Below, in pieces: positions 34,557 to 43,155 of a stretch of DNA of 64,000 bases (position 1 is the first letter of the stretch; every line of letters starts with the position of its first letter). The DNA is taken from positions 3,238,716-3,302,715 of the forward strand of contig NZ_JH636434.1 in the NCBI RefSeq assembly GCF_000255655.1. The letters are read 5' to 3'. Both the position numbers and the translations under genes were made by a program. The notes below the pieces were generated by a model, which did not search any database, was not told where the DNA came from, and saw nothing but the letters and a program-made list of their open reading frames with translations. This DNA is from Schlesneria paludicola DSM 18645 (GTDB lineage Bacteria > Planctomycetota > Planctomycetia > Planctomycetales > Planctomycetaceae).

Positions 34557-35741
34557 ATGACAATCACCCTCTCTCTCTCGAATGATCGTCCAGTCCCCTT
34601 TATCGATCTGGTCCCGCAGTTCAATGCCATGTCGGCAGAGATCATGTCGGTCGTCGAAAAGGTCTTCACCGAGCAGAAGTTTATTCTGGGCGACGAGGTC
34701 GCCAACCTGGAAACGGAAATCGCACAATACTGCGACGCCCGGCACGCCATCGGCTGCAACTCGGGAACCGACGCACTGATTATTGCCTTGCAGGCACTGG
34801 GAATCGGTGAAGGTGATGAGGTCATCACCACGCCGTTCTCGTTCTTCGCCACGGCCAGTTCGATCTGCCGTGCGGGAGCGACCCCGGTTTTCGTGGATAT
34901 CGAACCCGACAGCTTCAATATCGATCCCCGCGCCATCGAAGAGGCGATCACGCCCCGCACACGCGCCATCATGCCGGTGCATCTGTTCGGACAGTGCTGC
35001 GACATGGAGTCGATCTGGCGTCTTGCACAGAAGCATGACCTGCACATCGTCGAAGACGCCTGTCAGGCGATCGGTTCAGAATATCAGGGTCGACGTGCGG
35101 GTGTTCTGGGCTCCGTCGGTTGCTTCAGTTTCTTCCCGACGAAGAACCTGGGTGGTGCCGGCGATGGCGGCATGATGACAACCGATGACCCCGAAGTGGC
35201 GCAACGCCTGAAACGACTTCGCGTCCACGGTGACATCGGGCAATACGAACATTTGGAAGTCGGGATGAACAGCCGCCTGGATTCCTTACAGGCCGCTGTC
35301 CTGCGCGTGAAGCTGCGACAGCTTGAATCCTGGACCATCGCGCGACAGGAAAACGCCCGACGCTATGGTGAAATGTTCCGAAACGAAGGCGTTCTAGACA
35401 CGATCTGTCTGCCGAAAACCGGACCGCATCGCCGACACGTCTACAATCAGTACTGCGTTCGCGTCCGACATGGCCATCGCGACCAGCTCATGCAGGAACT
35501 GAAAGCCAAGAAGATTGGCTGCGCCGTCTATTATCCAAAACCACTGCATCTTCAAACGTGCTTCAAAGGTTTGGGCTGCCGCCCAGGTCAGTTCCCCGAA
35601 GCCGAAGCCGCATCGCGCGATATTCTGGCACTGCCCAGCTATCCGGAACTTCCACTCGCCGATCAGGAACGAGTGGTCAGCGTGGTCTCCGAAGTCTGTC
35701 GCGAACTCCGCGGCAACCGACAACAACGACGAGCCGCTTGA
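34557..35741 (+). CDS. DegT/DnrJ/EryC1/StrS family aminotransferase
   Basis: A 394-residue PLP enzyme of the sugar aminotransferase family, which makes amino sugars on nucleotide carriers for surface glycans. Seen: FIDLVPQF near the start, the cofactor loop CNSGTDALIIAL, the Asp-containing HIVEDACQAIGSEY, and the PLP lysine Lys196 in FFPTKNLGGAGDGG. The C-terminal half has HVYNQYCVRV and GCAVYYPKPLH, as in this family. ATG 34557 has AAGGA at a good distance; the upstream start at 34539 is less likely. A terminator follows at 35784. Confidence 0.92.
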   Translation: MTITLSLSNDRPVPFIDLVPQFNAMSAEIMSVVEKVFTEQKFILGDEVANLETEIAQYCDARHAIGCNSGTDALIIALQALGIGEGDEVITTPFSFFATASSICRAGATPVFVDIEPDSFNIDPRAIEEAITPRTRAIMPVHLFGQCCDMESIWRLAQKHDLHIVEDACQAIGSEYQGRRAGVLGSVGCFSFFPTKNLGGAGDGGMMTTDDPEVAQRLKRLRVHGDIGQYEHLEVGMNSRLDSLQAAVLRVKLRQLESWTIARQENARRYGEMFRNEGVLDTICLPKTGPHRRHVYNQYCVRVRHGHRDQLMQELKAKKIGCAVYYPKPLHLQTCFKGLGCRPGQFPEAEAASRDILALPSYPELPLADQERVVSVVSEVCRELRGNRQQRRAA

Positions 35742-35783
35742 TTTGCGGAAACGTTTGCATCATCGGTCCATCGACGAATCACC

Positions 35784-35814
35784 AAGGAGCGCGTCTGCAA
35801 AAGACGCGCTCCTT
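35784..35814 (+). terminator. Intrinsic terminator of the aminotransferase gene
   Basis: AAGGAGCGCGTCT (35784-35796) pairs perfectly with AGACGCGCTCCTT (35802-35814) across the loop GCAAA, followed by TCGTTTTCC. It starts 42 bp after the stop codon. Confidence 0.88.
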
Positions 35815-35834
35815 TCGTTTTCCTCGTTCGCCCT

Positions 35835-35859
35835 CGTTACCAAGCTCTGCTTGGTAACG
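35835..35859 (+). repeat. Palindromic dispersed repeat, copy 5 (25 bp)
   Basis: Arms CGTTACCAAGC and GCTTGGTAACG surround TCT, one base shorter than other copies. It is preceded by CCCT and followed by CCTCCTGCA. Confidence 0.88.
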
Positions 35860-35892
35860 CCTCCTGCAATCCCGTCTCTTTCCTCGTTTCCT

Positions 35893-35918
35893 CGTTACCA
35901 AGCTCCCGCTTGGTAACG
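35893..35918 (+). repeat. 26-bp palindromic dispersed repeat, copy 6
   Basis: Identical to copies 2 and 4 over 26 bases, preceded by TTCCT and followed by CTTCGTGCACTCTC. It is 33 bp after copy 5. Confidence 0.88.
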
Positions 35919-36048
35919 CTTCGTGCACTCTCATTTTTTGCCGAGCCGGAAAGTGCCCTGGAACCCTCACACACGTTTCCTCGAGATCCGCAATCCACAG
36001 AAGGTCCGCGCCAGGTCCGGCCGCGATGGGAATATGCGTGTGAAGCGG

Positions 36049-36074
36049 CGTTACCAAGCGGGAGCTTGCTAACG
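36049..36074 (-). repeat. Palindromic dispersed repeat, copy 7, opposite orientation
   Basis: CGTTACCAAGC-GGGA-GCTTGCTAACG is the inverse complement form of the family (centre GGGA instead of TCCC) with one mismatch in the right arm. Together with copies 5 and 6 it brackets about 130 bp of non-coding sequence. Confidence 0.75.
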
Positions 36075-36585
36075 AGCGAAATTCCCCGACACACTCGATG
36101 CCACCAAACAAGCTTTCCAAATGATTGGAAGATTGGGGCAAGTTGGTGCTGACACAATTGGCCGAGATCGTATCATCGTCTGCATTCGAGACAGCAACCG
36201 AGACAGCAGCAGAAGGGCACCCCAAATGGCCGTTTTCAACACTCGCCGCATGAGGGATGGCATGGCTTGCTTCAAGCATTCCTTGAGTAAGCGACCCTCG
36301 CGCGATGGGCAAAACACCACCTCTTCAAAGGGGGACACCGAAATGATGTTGCTCAAGTCGCTCAACATCATCTGGAGCGTTGAGCACATCTAACCCCTAT
36401 CCAAAACGGAAGTTACACAGCAAATTGATCAAGAAAATCAAGGCGATCATTTTTTGGCAAGCTGACGGCTGATCTTTTGCAATTTGAGTCAAATGCCACG
36501 CGTCATGTCGTGGCGACAATCGTCACATGTCCTGGCGACAGCTTCAGTCGCGCCCCGGCAGCGGATTGTTTGGCACTTCTCGAAT
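36075..36585. other. Gene-free spacer with a hairpin and two small palindromes
   Basis: This stretch of about 510 bp shows no convincing gene. A hairpin with arms ATGATGTTG (36343-36351) and CAACATCAT (36363-36371) lies in it. Two near-identical 14-base sequences, ATGTCGTGGCGACA (36505-36518) and ATGTCCTGGCGACA (36527-36540), are 22 bp apart and partly palindromic (TGTCG/CGACA), like a pair of protein-binding sites. No gene start is close to them. Confidence 0.45.
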
Positions 36586-37098
36586 TCACTTTCGGCGGAC
36601 GATCGCGGGGGCCAGAAACGATTTCGCGTCGAGGACGCGTTTCAGTCCTTGTGCGAATTGTTCCCTCCCCGTCGACCTGTCGTCCGGGACTTGCCGGATG
36701 ACCGTGGCATCGTGCACACTTCGATGTAAGGCCTCGATCAATTCCAACGTGTGCATTCGGAAGACATCGAGCTCGTCGACCGTAAGATCCCGTCGCACAA
36801 GTATCGTTTGGGAGCGAATGTCACTGTCCGATGTGATCGGCTCGTGCTGCCGCGTCAGTTCGGCCAAGGTTTGTCCCGATGTTCGGTACAGCAAACCTTC
36901 GACGTAAGCGCGACGAAGCCGCCCCTGGTCGTCGAAACGATACATCGCATCGCGGCCCGGATAGACAAACAGCCAACCCAGGTCGTTGAAACCCAATACC
37001 ACCGGATCTTCTCGGCCTGGAAAACGGAGCTCCACTCGCTGCGTCAAAGAGACCGCTTCGCGCATCACGTCTTCGCGGCCGTGTTCATCGGGAATCAT
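36586..37098 (-). CDS. Conserved-looking hypothetical protein
   Basis: I do not recognise this 170-residue soluble protein. The N-terminal half has beta character (VELRFPGREDPVVLGFNDLGW, WLFVYPGRDAMYRFDDQGRL), like a small sensor or barrel domain. The C-terminal half is helical and charged. No signal peptide or membrane segment is seen. It starts 86 bp after the ABC permease/DtxR gene on the same strand and may be its downstream operon partner. A role in metal homeostasis is only inference from position. Confidence 0.6.
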   Translation of the reverse strand: MIPDEHGREDVMREAVSLTQRVELRFPGREDPVVLGFNDLGWLFVYPGRDAMYRFDDQGRLRRAYVEGLLYRTSGQTLAELTRQHEPITSDSDIRSQTILVRRDLTVDELDVFRMHTLELIEALHRSVHDATVIRQVPDDRSTGREQFAQGLKRVLDAKSFLAPAIVRRK

Positions 37099-37184
37099 GG
37101 GTCGAGCTCTTACTTCGGAATTGGCCGAGCGACACCCGCCTCACATACAGGGTTGCTCCGCAAAGGACAGAATTCGCAGCCCGC

Positions 37185-38540
37185 TCAATCGTGCGGGCTG
37201 GTCGGGATGGAACTGGATCGATCATGTTTCAGCAACGTTTCGAGCTGTTCGACGATGACAGGCTCAAGCACATGTTCGATCAGATCCGCCTCACGATCAA
37301 CTCGCCCCAGCGCGACGTCCGCATAGTGGATCAGATACAGCTCCCACAACCGATGGTTGCGGACTGCCTTTGCAGCCAGACGAGCCCCTTCCTGCGTCAG
37401 TCGAAATTGTCCTTCCGAATCGTGCCGCAGCCAGCCTTCTTGCACGCTCGATCGTAACAGTGCATCGACGCGTCGTGTCGACCAGCTTCGTGCAGCGATC
37501 AGTGAGTCGCGTGAAATGGGATATGGGGTCAAGTCAATCGTGCTACGGTCGATCGGTAAACCGAGAGTTCCGCTCGCCGCAATCTGCTGTTCGAGTTGTT
37601 CGTAGCACGCACGCAAAAGATCAAGCTGCCCCTTGCGACGACTGGCAATGCGGCGACGCCACACATTCCAGACGGTCCCGCGGCGAATCCCGAAAAGCAG
37701 GCTGATCGAAAAGATCACCGTCCCGGTCAGCACGATGATCGGTCCCGCCGCAAGATTCTCGAAACTGGCGCTCAACATCACCCCGATGGAGGCACTGATC
37801 CCGCCGATGGCACTCGCGATGATCACCATGGGGCCCAGCCGATCGCTCCAGAACCGGGCGGCGCTGGGAGGAATCACCAGCAACGCAACGACCAGCAGCA
37901 GCCCCACGCTCTGCATCCCAATCACCGTCACACCGACGACCAGCACGGTCAGCAATAGGTCCAACCGTTTGGCGGGCCAGCCCAGCACAGCCGCATACTC
38001 TTCATCGAAGCAGATCAGCGAGAATTCCTTGAACAACGCACAGCAGATCACCAGGACGATCGCACTGGCACTCGCAATCAGATTGACGTCCATCAGCGTC
38101 ATTGCGGCCGTCTTGCCGAAAATAAAATCGCTCAAACCCGCCGCACTTCCGGTGCTCAGGCTTTGAATGATCGTGAGCAGCACGATCCCCGCACCAAAAA
38201 AGAGGCTGAGGACGATGCCCAGTGCCGCATCTTCTTTGATGAGCCGCGTACGCTGAATCAAATTGGCCGTGACGACGCCCAGTCCCGCCGTGATCGAGGC
38301 CCCGACCAGCAGCCAGGGCAGCGACTTGCCACTTCCGGGTGTGATCGCTTCCCCGACCAGGTAGGCGATTCCCACACCCGGCAACGCCGCATGGCTGGCC
38401 ACATCACCGACAAGGGCCTTCTTTCGGAGCAGCATAAACGCTCCGACGATACCCCCACACATGCCCAAAAGCATCGTTCCCAACAGAACGATCCGCGTGT
38501 TGTAGGCGATCGAGCTGGCCAACAGCAGCGTGTCAGACAT
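37185..38540 (-). CDS. Metal ABC transporter permease fused to a DtxR/MntR-like regulatory domain
   Basis: A 451-residue fusion. Residues about 1-300 form an ABC-3 (ZnuB/MntB/TroC-type) permease with about eight hydrophobic helices; RKKALVGDVASHAALPG and GMQSVGLLLVVALLVIPP are family signatures. Residues about 320-451 resemble the winged helix and dimerisation domain of DtxR/MntR iron- or manganese-dependent repressors (LTQEGARLAAKAVRNHRLWE, HYADVALGRVDREADLIEH). The ATPase and substrate-binding partners are not adjacent: upstream, five bases away, is an HD-domain gene. The substrate is probably Mn, Zn or Fe. The attached domain may sense the metal or bind DNA at the membrane. Confidence 0.88.
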   Translation of the reverse strand: MSDTLLLASSIAYNTRIVLLGTMLLGMCGGIVGAFMLLRKKALVGDVASHAALPGVGIAYLVGEAITPGSGKSLPWLLVGASITAGLGVVTANLIQRTRLIKEDAALGIVLSLFFGAGIVLLTIIQSLSTGSAAGLSDFIFGKTAAMTLMDVNLIASASAIVLVICCALFKEFSLICFDEEYAAVLGWPAKRLDLLLTVLVVGVTVIGMQSVGLLLVVALLVIPPSAARFWSDRLGPMVIIASAIGGISASIGVMLSASFENLAAGPIIVLTGTVIFSISLLFGIRRGTVWNVWRRRIASRRKGQLDLLRACYEQLEQQIAASGTLGLPIDRSTIDLTPYPISRDSLIAARSWSTRRVDALLRSSVQEGWLRHDSEGQFRLTQEGARLAAKAVRNHRLWELYLIHYADVALGRVDREADLIEHVLEPVIVEQLETLLKHDRSSSIPTSPHD

Positions 38541-38545
38541 GTTCG

Positions 38546-39538
38546 TTACTTGATGCCTTTGAAGATCTTTCGGTCTAGACGAGGGATGAACAACGTCCAG
38601 TGCGAACCGCTATTCGGATCGTCTTGAATGGCGCGTGTGAACTCATGCAGCTTGGCGTCGAGATTGTCGATCATGTGCAGGATCATGGCTTCCGGCGTCA
38701 TCGGTAGCCGCGGACTTCCAAACTCGTATGTGCCATGATGGCTCAGAATCATATGCTTCAATCGCAACTGCAATTCTTGCGGAAACGGTTCTTGCGTCAG
38801 CTCTTCCACGCGACGAATTTTTTCGGTTAGCATCTCGACACCGATGTTCAGGTGCCCGAGCAGTTGCCCTTCGTCCGTGTAGTTGAAACCCGATTCGCAC
38901 GAGAGTTCTCGCGTTTTGCCGATGTCATGCAGGAAGACGCCCGTTTGAAGCAATTCGACGTCGACGTCGGTGTAAACTTCGCACATTTTTTCCGCGACGT
39001 GCAGCAGGGTGACGACATGCTCGATCAGCCCGCCCGGATAGGCATGATGTGCTTTCACTCCGGCTGGCGTTTCCGTCAGGGCGTGCATCAGCGTTTCGTC
39101 GACGAAGAAACATTCCATCAGCGTGCGAAGCGACGAGTTTTCAAAACCCAGCAGGATCTTTCGCAACTCATCCAGCAACTGGTCAATCTTTGCGGACGTC
39201 ATCTGCTCAAAGTCGACGGGATCGACAGTCGCGGCCGAAACCGGGTCGCAATGTGTCAGAATCAGTTGCAATGTTCCCTGGAACAATTGCACTTTCCCGC
39301 GTGCGCGAACGTAGCCGCCACTTTGGACCCCCGAGCAGGAGTCTTCCGAGACATTCCACATCCGACCGTTCATCATGCCGGTTTTGTCGCGCAGGTCGAC
39401 AGACAGATACAATGCCGCATTTCGATTGGCACGAAGTTGTTTGTCGGAGACCAAAAAGACATCGTCAACGATTTCGCCGTCTTTCAGATCAGTAACGAAT
39501 CGGCGAGGCATAAGCGAAAATCCATTCGTGGCAGGCAT
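38546..39538 (-). CDS. OB-fold plus HD-domain protein (YhaM-like 3'-5' exoribonuclease)
   Basis: A 330-residue protein. Residues about 10-110 form an OB-fold nucleic acid-binding domain, and residues about 165-300 an HD phosphohydrolase domain with FLHDIGK near 202-208 and the further His residues HHAYPGGLIEH and ILSHHG. The order matches YhaM/CBF1-type 3'-5' exonucleases. It probably degrades RNA in the cytoplasm. The stop lies five bases before the start of the ABC permease fusion gene, so the two are co-transcribed. MPRRFV at 39511 is an alternative start. Confidence 0.87.
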   Translation of the reverse strand: MPATNGFSLMPRRFVTDLKDGEIVDDVFLVSDKQLRANRNAALYLSVDLRDKTGMMNGRMWNVSEDSCSGVQSGGYVRARGKVQLFQGTLQLILTHCDPVSAATVDPVDFEQMTSAKIDQLLDELRKILLGFENSSLRTLMECFFVDETLMHALTETPAGVKAHHAYPGGLIEHVVTLLHVAEKMCEVYTDVDVELLQTGVFLHDIGKTRELSCESGFNYTDEGQLLGHLNIGVEMLTEKIRRVEELTQEPFPQELQLRLKHMILSHHGTYEFGSPRLPMTPEAMILHMIDNLDAKLHEFTRAIQDDPNSGSHWTLFIPRLDRKIFKGIK

Positions 39539-39784
39539 TTATCGGTGAGTTGGCCAGATTCTAGGTCGATTGGCGTTGGGTCACAAGGAAGGTTTTGCGA
39601 CTCGCACGGTTCATGACGGGTTTCTGGTGGTGTTGATTCAGATTTTGATCGTCGTGAAGGAAGACCATGGAATGCGAAATCTCTGGCGATCGAATCGAAC
39701 TCTTCTGAACCCTGGTTATACTGGACAGAGGTGGACAACGACGCAATTTTGCGGACTTCGACTGACGCGCGCATCGGAACCGAC

Positions 39785-40834
39785 ATGACCGAATCCCCAC
39801 AGGAATCTGCCTCGATTCCCGAATCTCCCTTGATGGACGACTTGCCACCCGTGCAGCCGCCCTCGGCCGGATTCATTTTGCAACTGTTTGTCTTCCCTGC
39901 ACTGATTGTCATGGCGGTCGTGGCCGTCTGGTGGATGTTTGGCTGGATCGCGGCTGGCGAGCAGGATTGGCGGAAGCTGCTTCAGGAACTGCAAAGCCAG
40001 AACCTGCATATTCGCAACCGTTCAATGTACGGCCTGGCACAAGTCCTTGATCAGGATTCGCGCCGTGGTGACCAGGGCCAGAACCTGCGAGCCAATCGTG
40101 AAATCACGCAGGGGCTGACCGATCAGTTGATCATTGAACTCCGCAAGAACTCCAGCTCGAAAGAGGGGGTGGCGATTCAAGAGTATCTGACCCGCGCGCT
40201 CGGAATGCTGGACCCCCTCGACATCACCGCCCCCGCCCTGCAGATGGCGATGGAACCACAACGCGATCTGGATATCCGCAAGAGTGCGGTGGTGTCGCTG
40301 TCATTTATTGCGGGACGCGCCCTCGAACGACAACAGCCGCTTTCCAACCCTGAAAGTATTGACGCGCTGATTCAATTGTCATCGGACCCGCTGCCGATTC
40401 TGCGTCAGTCGTCGGCATTTGCGCTGGGCCTGTTCCATTCGCCGGCCGCGACGCATCAGCTGGAAGTCTTGCTTGGCGATGGCGATGAAAAAACTCGCGT
40501 AAATGCCGCCATCGGGCTGGCTCGCCAGAAATCGACCGCGGGTTTTGCCGTCATTCGCGAAGCACTGCATCAACCAGTCGGTGAACCGGCCGCGCAGAAT
40601 GCCTCGGCAACAGGGACAACAAGCGAAGGGGATCGACTGCGGCTCGAGGGTGAGCAGTTTCTGGTCGTCAAAAATGTCCTGAAGGCGGTGAAAGAGTTGG
40701 CAGGCAAGTTGGATGATTCACAGCGACAAGAGCTGACGCCGCTACTGGAATCGTTGTCGTCGAAACATCCCGAGATCCGGATCAGAGTTGACGCCACCGA
40801 CGCGTTGCAAACGATGAAGCGCGTATCTCGATGA
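39785..40834 (+). CDS. Single-pass membrane protein with HEAT-like repeats
   Basis: A 349-residue protein. One hydrophobic helix lies near residues 33-53 (FILQLFVFPALIVMAVVAVW), with a short acidic Pro-rich head before it. The remainder is made of helical pairs of HEAT type (IRNRSMYGLAQVL, IRKSAVVSLSFIAG, LRQSSAFALGLF, TRVNAAIGLAR). The family binds protein partners rather than catalysing. I chose ATG 39785; a GTG at 39731 is possible, but a TATACT at 39717-39722 suggests transcription begins too close to it. It is divergent from the HD-domain gene. Confidence 0.75.
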   Translation: MTESPQESASIPESPLMDDLPPVQPPSAGFILQLFVFPALIVMAVVAVWWMFGWIAAGEQDWRKLLQELQSQNLHIRNRSMYGLAQVLDQDSRRGDQGQNLRANREITQGLTDQLIIELRKNSSSKEGVAIQEYLTRALGMLDPLDITAPALQMAMEPQRDLDIRKSAVVSLSFIAGRALERQQPLSNPESIDALIQLSSDPLPILRQSSAFALGLFHSPAATHQLEVLLGDGDEKTRVNAAIGLARQKSTAGFAVIREALHQPVGEPAAQNASATGTTSEGDRLRLEGEQFLVVKNVLKAVKELAGKLDDSQRQELTPLLESLSSKHPEIRIRVDATDALQTMKRVSR

Positions 40835-41171
40835 AAGATCACATGATCCTACCGCTGGCGAGGAGATCCATTTAAGACGCAACCCGTTCATAAACATTCC
40901 GACGACGACTTGAACGGTACCGTCACTTGAGCCCGAACGAATGTCGTTCGGATCGAAACCTTGACCGGGATCTCCCGTCAGCGATTTCCGGGCGAGCGGG
41001 AAAACCCTCCGATTCTGGTTGCGTTTCATCCGACAGCCCAGTTAGCTTGAATCAGTTGACCCGGAACGGATTCGTCGGGCTCGTTCACAAGGTGTCTTCC
41101 GGGCGTACGAAGATGGACACTCTCCATTGATCATCGTGCTCGGTTTCTGTCATTCGGAAGATGGTTGGGCG
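40835..41171. other. Spacer without recognised features
   Basis: I see no gene, hairpin with T-run or repeat in this 337-bp spacer between two rightward genes. Promoter elements for the PRiA4_ORF3 gene presumably lie in its right half. Confidence 0.4.
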
Positions 41172-41930
41172 ATGTCAAAAAAAGAAAAACTTGCGGATTC
41201 GCACCTTGATCCGGTCAGGTCGCGCGTGGCGGCAATGAAATTCTGGTCACGGTTCACACAGCCGCAGCCAACGCATTCCTTCGCATTTCCCGAGCCAGTG
41301 GATTGGTCGGATGACGAGCCTGGATTCTTGTCCCAACTTCCCTCGGTGCCCTACGACGATTCGATTGTTTACTCGTTGCGAATCACCATTGCGGATTCGA
41401 AGCCGAGAATCTGGAGGCGACTGACGACCAAGTCGGTCTCGCTCGAGATCCTGCATAGCATCATCCAGTTGCTGATGGGATGGAACGACTCGCATTTGCA
41501 TGGATACGAAATACGTAAGCGTCGAGTTCCGCTGCCCGATGATGGCGCGGATGTCGACGAGCAATCCATCTCGATTGCTCAATTGTTTGCCGCGAAGATC
41601 AAACGCCTGAGCTACACCTATGATTTCGGCGACAACTGGCGACTGACGATCTCGATCGAAGAGTCGATGCCGACCGTCAAAGACGTATCCTATCCCCAGT
41701 GCGTGGCCGGACAAGGTGCACCGCCGCTGGAAGATATCGGCGGGATTCAGATCTGGTCGAAGCTGCTCAGTGCCATTCGATATCCCCAGCGAGAACAGTG
41801 CGACGAAACACGGGCTTTGATGATGCGACTCGGGGACGAGTTCGTACTGTCCGAATTCGATCTGCCGCAAACGAATACACGTCTGCAACGGATTTTTCAT
41901 CGGCAATCGCGCGGCAGAAAGAAGAAATAG
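41172..41930 (+). CDS. Plasmid pRiA4b ORF-3 family protein
   Basis: A 252-residue protein with the PRiA4_ORF3 (PF07929) domain from about residue 60 to 230: YSLRITIADSKPRIWRRL, LLMGWNDSHLHGYEI and LSYTYDFGDNWRLTI are the family hallmarks. The family is widespread on plasmids and chromosomes and is sometimes annotated as an IS1096 passenger protein. Its function is unknown, and no transposase is seen nearby. I chose the ATG at 41172 (MSKKEKL). It converges with hemW. Confidence 0.88.
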   Translation: MSKKEKLADSHLDPVRSRVAAMKFWSRFTQPQPTHSFAFPEPVDWSDDEPGFLSQLPSVPYDDSIVYSLRITIADSKPRIWRRLTTKSVSLEILHSIIQLLMGWNDSHLHGYEIRKRRVPLPDDGADVDEQSISIAQLFAAKIKRLSYTYDFGDNWRLTISIEESMPTVKDVSYPQCVAGQGAPPLEDIGGIQIWSKLLSAIRYPQREQCDETRALMMRLGDEFVLSEFDLPQTNTRLQRIFHRQSRGRKKK

Positions 41931-41973
41931 CGATCGGCTCAAACGAGCCACGGCGCCGCCAGGTTGGCATTCC

Positions 41974-43155
41974 TTACAAGAATTCGAGCACCACACGATC
42001 TGCGACGAAGCGCCCCGCGGCGGAGAGGCGAATTGCCTGGCCATCATCTTCGAGCATCCCGAGTTCGATTTGCCGCCGCAACGCCTCGGCACACATCGTG
42101 TCCAGATCGAAGCCCGTCCGCTTGTGAAACTCTAGACGATCAAGGCCCGCGTTTCGGCGAAGGCTCAGGTAGATCAGTTCTCGGGCGCGATGTTCGGGAG
42201 CGAGTTCTTCCGTGTCGGCAACTGGAGATTCGCCACGTTCAATTCGGCCCAACCATCCGAGAACACTCCGAAGATTCGTTTCGCGCCGTCCATCTTGATA
42301 GCGCGCGGCCCCAGGACCAAACGCCCAGTACTCGCTGCCGCTCCAGTAGACATGATTGTGCCGGCACTGATACCCGGGCCGCGCGAAGTTCGAGATCTCG
42401 TATTGTTCGAACCCCTCCCTCTTCAGCAGTTCCATCGCCAATGCGTACTGCTCACGCTCGAGCTCTTCGTCAACGTTCATGAGCTGCCCACGCTCGCGTC
42501 GCGTCCAGAATGCGGTTCCCTGCTCGAACGTCAGCCCATACGTCGAAAGATGCTGAGGTTCCAGGGCAATCGCCTGTCGCAGGGTTGACTCCCAATCTTC
42601 AAGCGTCTGGCCAGGGATTCCGAAGATCAGATCCAACGAGATGTTTGATATGGCCCGCCGCAGGCGATGCATGACATCGACGATTGCCTCAGGCGTATGA
42701 TCCCGTTCCATCAATTTCAGGGCATCACGCGAGAACGACTGCACACCCAAGCTGATTCGATTGACCCCCGCGCTGGCCAGGATCTCGATCTTCTCATCGG
42801 TTAAGTCCAGTGGGTTCGCTTCGACGCTGATTTCCGTTGCAGAGGACGTTTGAAAATGCTGCCCTACGATTCGGAAAAGTTCGCGCAGTTCCGCCGGGGC
42901 GGGATGGGTCGGTGTACCACCCCCGAAAAAGAGTGAATCCAGCGGCGCGATGTGCCGGGGGCCCAGCCGTTCGATTTCTTGCTTTAGCGCTCGCAGGTAG
43001 TCTCCAACCAGATCGTCGCGACCGGCAATCAGCGTGAAATCGCAATAGCCGCAGCGATGCGCACAAAAGGGAACGTGGATGTAGGCGGCGCGCGGACGGA
43101 TCGAATCAGACGACGTATCGCGATCAGCCAAGGGTGAACGATTGGATGACGTCAT
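41974..43155 (-). CDS. hemW: Radical SAM heme chaperone HemW
   Basis: A 393-residue HemN-like protein. The cluster motif is Cys31-x3-Cys35-x2-Cys38 (CAHRCGYC), followed by LFFGGGTPT, EANPLDL, SLGVQSF and IFGIPGQT, all HemW/HemN landmarks. The shorter length and the CRHNHVYWSG segment fit HemW, which inserts heme into respiratory enzymes, better than coproporphyrinogen dehydrogenase. The ATG at 43155 overlaps the stop of the PfkB kinase gene by 4 bp, showing translational coupling. The 44 residues before this start lack family character. Confidence 0.88.
   Translation of the reverse strand: MTSSNRSPLADRDTSSDSIRPRAAYIHVPFCAHRCGYCDFTLIAGRDDLVGDYLRALKQEIERLGPRHIAPLDSLFFGGGTPTHPAPAELRELFRIVGQHFQTSSATEISVEANPLDLTDEKIEILASAGVNRISLGVQSFSRDALKLMERDHTPEAIVDVMHRLRRAISNISLDLIFGIPGQTLEDWESTLRQAIALEPQHLSTYGLTFEQGTAFWTRRERGQLMNVDEELEREQYALAMELLKREGFEQYEISNFARPGYQCRHNHVYWSGSEYWAFGPGAARYQDGRRETNLRSVLGWLGRIERGESPVADTEELAPEHRARELIYLSLRRNAGLDRLEFHKRTGFDLDTMCAEALRRQIELGMLEDDGQAIRLSAAGRFVADRVVLEFL

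Noticed and set aside
36121-36393. A 90-codon plus-strand frame in the 36-kb spacer
   Set aside because: There is no ribosome-binding site or recognisable fold, the composition is rich in Arg and Ser, and part of it runs through a hairpin.
41172-41930. Remnant of an IS1096-type insertion sequence
   Set aside because: The protein belongs to a family sometimes named after an IS passenger, but I see no transposase, terminal inverted repeat or target duplication around it.
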